Below are positions 62,185-64,000 of a stretch of DNA of 64,000 nucleotides, piece after piece. Origin of the DNA: an uncultured Tenacibaculum sp. (GTDB taxonomy: Bacteria; Bacteroidota; Bacteroidia; Flavobacteriales; Flavobacteriaceae). The notes below the pieces were generated by a model, which was given only the letters and a program-made list of their open reading frames with translations, searched no databases and had not been told where the DNA came from. Position 1 is the first letter of the stretch. Each line of letters opens with the position of its first letter. A program made the translations under genes and the position numbers. Location of the stretch: contig CANLMR010000001.1 in NCBI GenBank assembly GCA_947492185.1, positions 1,078,433 through 1,142,432 on the forward strand, in the 5' to 3' direction.

Positions 62185-62901
62185 TTATATTATCGTTATC
62201 ACGAATGGTAGTTCATTATCACCATTCATAATAGGGTTTTGTTTTCCTTCAGTCAGTTCAATAACTTGTTTTTTTGCTAATTCAAATATTTTGTTTGCAT
62301 CAACAATGCGTTCTCTATAATACTCGTGAACGTAAATTGCAATGTCAATCATTAATTTGAGAAATAAATATCCGTAAGCACTTTCGTCAATACTTGCTGC
62401 GAATAAGTATATCGTTCCATTTTCCGATTTAGCAAGTGCACTGTCGAATTTTTCACGGGATTCTTCCTTTGTCAAAGGTCGTTTAACAACTCCTCCATAA
62501 GCATATTTTGGGATTAATCTATTCAATCTTTTAATGTCAAGTTCAAAGTCAATTACATTTCTACAAGTTTCCAAAATATGTAATTGCTTTTTACATTCAA
62601 ATTGTATTTGTCCAGGTTGTATGAAAGTATCTTTTTGTAGTTGAAAAATTTGAGTGCCATCTTTATTTGCTCCGTGTCCGATTAGTAATACAATCAAGTA
62701 ATCAAGTTCATTTAGAATATTCAAATTCTGTAAGACTTTAACTTCTGGCTCTTCCAGTACATTTATTTCTGTATCAAAATCGAAAACTCCTCCAGCGTTA
62801 CTACAAAAGAAATCAATATAGAGTTGAACAATTTTTCTATCATTAATCAACTCTATATCAGTTTTGCTATATCCTTTTATGATTAGAACTGACTTTTTCA
62901 T
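62185..62901 (-). CDS. Caspase-like (C14 fold) protein
   Basis: 238 residues from the ATG at 62901; the frame runs on to 62949, but those codons come from the palindromic element C4. KKSVLIIKGYSKTD opens the fold; His76-Gly77 in LIVLLIGHGANKDG and Cys113 in LHILETCRN form the catalytic dyad, 37 residues apart as usual in caspases and metacaspases. No transmembrane segment and no extra domain. It precedes an AlbA_2 gene in the same cassette. It is probably a protease triggered by a partner or a cleaved precursor; no target is known. Confidence 0.75.
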   Translation of the reverse strand: MKKSVLIIKGYSKTDIELINDRKIVQLYIDFFCSNAGGVFDFDTEINVLEEPEVKVLQNLNILNELDYLIVLLIGHGANKDGTQIFQLQKDTFIQPGQIQFECKKQLHILETCRNVIDFELDIKRLNRLIPKYAYGGVVKRPLTKEESREKFDSALAKSENGTIYLFAASIDESAYGYLFLKLMIDIAIYVHEYYRERIVDANKIFELAKKQVIELTEGKQNPIMNGDNELPFVITII

Positions 62902-62905
62902 AATT

Positions 62906-63040
62906 GTGTACAACGTTTTTGTGTATGGTTTCGTTGCGTGTTTCAGCAACTAAATTAGCAAATACAAACCTAATAGAAAATCCGCGAGGATTTTCGTAAG
63001 TAGGCGAGTACTAGCAATGAATTATACACGTTGTTAGCAT
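62906..63040 (-). repeat. attC-like palindromic element C4
   Basis: On the minus strand it begins ATGCTAACAACGTG and ends AACGTTGTACAC. It shares long stretches with C1 (inner hairpin GAAAATCC / GGATTTTC at 62976-62995; TTACTTACG-like flank). The first box pairs with the last box of C5 (GTTAGCA), the last with the first of C3. Confidence 0.68.
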
Positions 63041-63047
63041 ACGTTTT

Positions 63048-63509
63048 TTATTCATTTCGTATTATGATATTCTCCGTTAATTTTATTTCGGAAATATCTA
63101 CTTTTTCATTTTTTAATAAAAGGTCGTTTATTACTTTAAATTCCGCACTTCGTCCAGCAATTTTAAGTATTACCTCACTTTCTGCTTTTCCTGCGTAATA
63201 ATTGTCTGTTTCGTTTTCGATTATCTTATAAAAACTATTTTCGGCAAAACTTTTAGTTCTTTGTTTTTTGTCTGATAATTGTTCAATATAGTTTTCACGC
63301 CAATTTACGTTTGGTAACATTTTACGAACGAAAGCTATTGGTAGAAAAATCACGATTTCCATTGCATTACTTTCCTTAATTCCGTTTTGAGTGAGAAAAT
63401 TCAATAACTTTTCATTTTCAAGACTTTCATTTAAATTTCCAATTAGATTAATTGAAGTTTTTACTTCAGATTGAAATTCAGATGATTTTATGTTTGTTAG
63501 ATAATCCAC
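63048..63509 (-). CDS. Hypothetical protein (cassette gene)
   Basis: 153 residues, soluble, helical. It opens MDYLTNIKSSEFQSEVKTS and contains AMEIVIFLPIAFVRKMLPNVNW and YYAGKAESEVILKIAGRSAEF. No family is recognised. Three bases downstream of the lipoprotein gene in the same cassette. Confidence 0.55.
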   Translation of the reverse strand: MDYLTNIKSSEFQSEVKTSINLIGNLNESLENEKLLNFLTQNGIKESNAMEIVIFLPIAFVRKMLPNVNWRENYIEQLSDKKQRTKSFAENSFYKIIENETDNYYAGKAESEVILKIAGRSAEFKVINDLLLKNEKVDISEIKLTENIIIRNE

Positions 63510-63512
63510 TTT

Positions 63513-63902
63513 TTATTCCTCCTTTTTAAATTCATAATGCTTATCAAATAGATGGTCTTTGACTTTGTAAATCAATTTTTCTTTGTCAATTTTAACAATT
63601 ATATATTCTCGACTTCCAATAGTCAGAGTTGAGTCAATCAACTTATAAGTCGCATCATATTCATTTCCCATTTGATTAATAAAAATGGTTTTGTCCTTAT
63701 TAAAAGTCAGAGTGGTTTTCAATTCTGTTTTTGAGTCAGATTCCGATTCAGAGTCATTCTCAGTAAGTGGCTCAATATCGTCATCAAAAGAGTTCGTTTC
63801 CGCAATCAAAATCCATTTTCCGATTAATTTTTTTTCAGGTTCAGATTGAGCGGTGCAAGAGTTAATTCCGAAAATTAAAGTTAGGACTATTAATATTCTC
63901 AT
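63513..63902 (-). CDS. Hypothetical lipoprotein, lipocalin-like (cassette gene)
   Basis: 129 residues from the ATG at 63902. The frame extends to 63977, but those codons are in element C5; MRILIVLTLIFGINSCTAQ is the proper lipoprotein signal. KKLIGKWILIAETNSF and FNKDKTIFINQMGNEYDATYKLID look like the opening strands of a small lipocalin-like barrel; an acidic Ser/Glu stretch lies between them. First gene of the cassette ahead of C4. Confidence 0.6.
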   Translation of the reverse strand: MRILIVLTLIFGINSCTAQSEPEKKLIGKWILIAETNSFDDDIEPLTENDSESESDSKTELKTTLTFNKDKTIFINQMGNEYDATYKLIDSTLTIGSREYIIVKIDKEKLIYKVKDHLFDKHYEFKKEE

Positions 63903-63916
63903 AGTTTTCCTCAAAT

Positions 63917-64000
63917 GTGTGCTAACGTATTTGTGTATGAAAAGTTGCGATAATATTAGTAGCAATTTTTCATTCATTTTTCATAATTTAAAATTAGTTA
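63917..64000 (-). repeat. attC-like palindromic element C5 (cut by window end)
   Basis: On the minus strand the element ends CGTTAGCAC at about 63919-63927, complementary to the first box of C4. It shares GTATTTGTGTATG (plus strand, 63926-63938) with C1 and C4. The other half lies outside the window, so the cassette array continues beyond it. Confidence 0.6.

Noticed and set aside
62902-62949. Sixteen extra N-terminal codons of the caspase-like protein
   Set aside because: They lie inside palindromic element C4; a good ATG with a proper fold start is at 62901.
63903-63977. N-terminal extension of the lipoprotein at 63513
   Set aside because: These codons are in element C5, and MRILIVLTLIFGINSCTAQ at 63902 is a correct lipoprotein signal.
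1-64000. tRNA and rRNA genes, insertion sequences
   Set aside because: No cloverleaf-type T-arm/acceptor set other than the tmRNA, no rRNA-like sequence and no transposase-like protein was recognised on either strand by eye.

Overview
The window looks like a chromosomal segment from a marine-type member of the Flavobacteriaceae (Bacteroidota), possibly near Tenacibaculum or its relatives; the genus is inference. The evidence is very AT-rich DNA, Bacteroidota promoters of the TAnnTTTG (-7) type, a tmRNA whose tag reads GENNYALAA, many short-lipobox lipoproteins, and family-typical genes (ABC permease/M1 peptidase fusion, GbsR-like regulators, membrane-anchored AraC regulators, TIGR01777 epimerase).

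Layout. 0-4.1 kb: 3' part of an aspartoacylase-like gene, recQ, and an ECF sigma gene with an overlapping membrane partner. 4.2-7.3 kb: a GbsR/MarR-type regulator and a four-gene operon (membrane protein, DCC oxidoreductase, TIGR01777 epimerase, SRPBCC protein) with matching palindromes before both. 7.4-14.1 kb: MscS channel, small lipoproteins, an isolated TonB plug protein, and a fused isobutyryl-CoA-mutase-type protein carrying an in-frame palindromic repeat. 14.1-19.5 kb: HEXXH membrane protein and LysR regulator divergent from hutH-hutU and a DUF4136 lipoprotein. 19.6-32.7 kb: ABC ATPase plus permease/peptidase fusion, a 55-aa Cys-rich protein, DUF4197, pyrF, OppB-like permease, thioredoxin-like lipoproteins, tpiA, prmA and clpS. 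32.7-33.6 kb has no protein gene and holds four tandem small-RNA units. 33.9-47.7 kb: secreted metalloprotease, subtilase, M28 peptidase, kdsA, two transglutaminase-like paralogues, and a large BNR-repeat exoprotein. 47.8-53.8 kb: AraC regulator with a DJ-1 operon, then a winged-helix regulator and creD with matched operators. 53.8-59.1 kb: lysine-type dehydrogenase, DUF2459 and DUF3820 proteins, a double-glycine leader peptide, a second small peptide and a TPR/AraC regulator. 59.3 kb: ssrA (tmRNA).

From 59.8 kb to the window end, directly after ssrA, all genes lie on the minus strand in small packets separated by imperfect palindromic elements. The end boxes of each element are complementary to those of the next one across each gene packet, the arrangement expected for integron gene cassettes and their attC sites. 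One packet encodes a caspase-like protease and an AlbA_2 (Schlafen-type) protein, a plausible undescribed stress or defence module.

Most noteworthy: (1) the tandem small-RNA array with an invariant core and covarying terminators, and an ECF-like promoter motif shared with the DUF4197 gene; (2) the attC-like cassette array beside ssrA with its caspase/AlbA_2 pair; (3) the palindromic repeat translated inside the mutase; (4) two regulator/operator pairs readable from sequence. No tRNA, rRNA, insertion sequence, integrase or CRISPR array was recognised.
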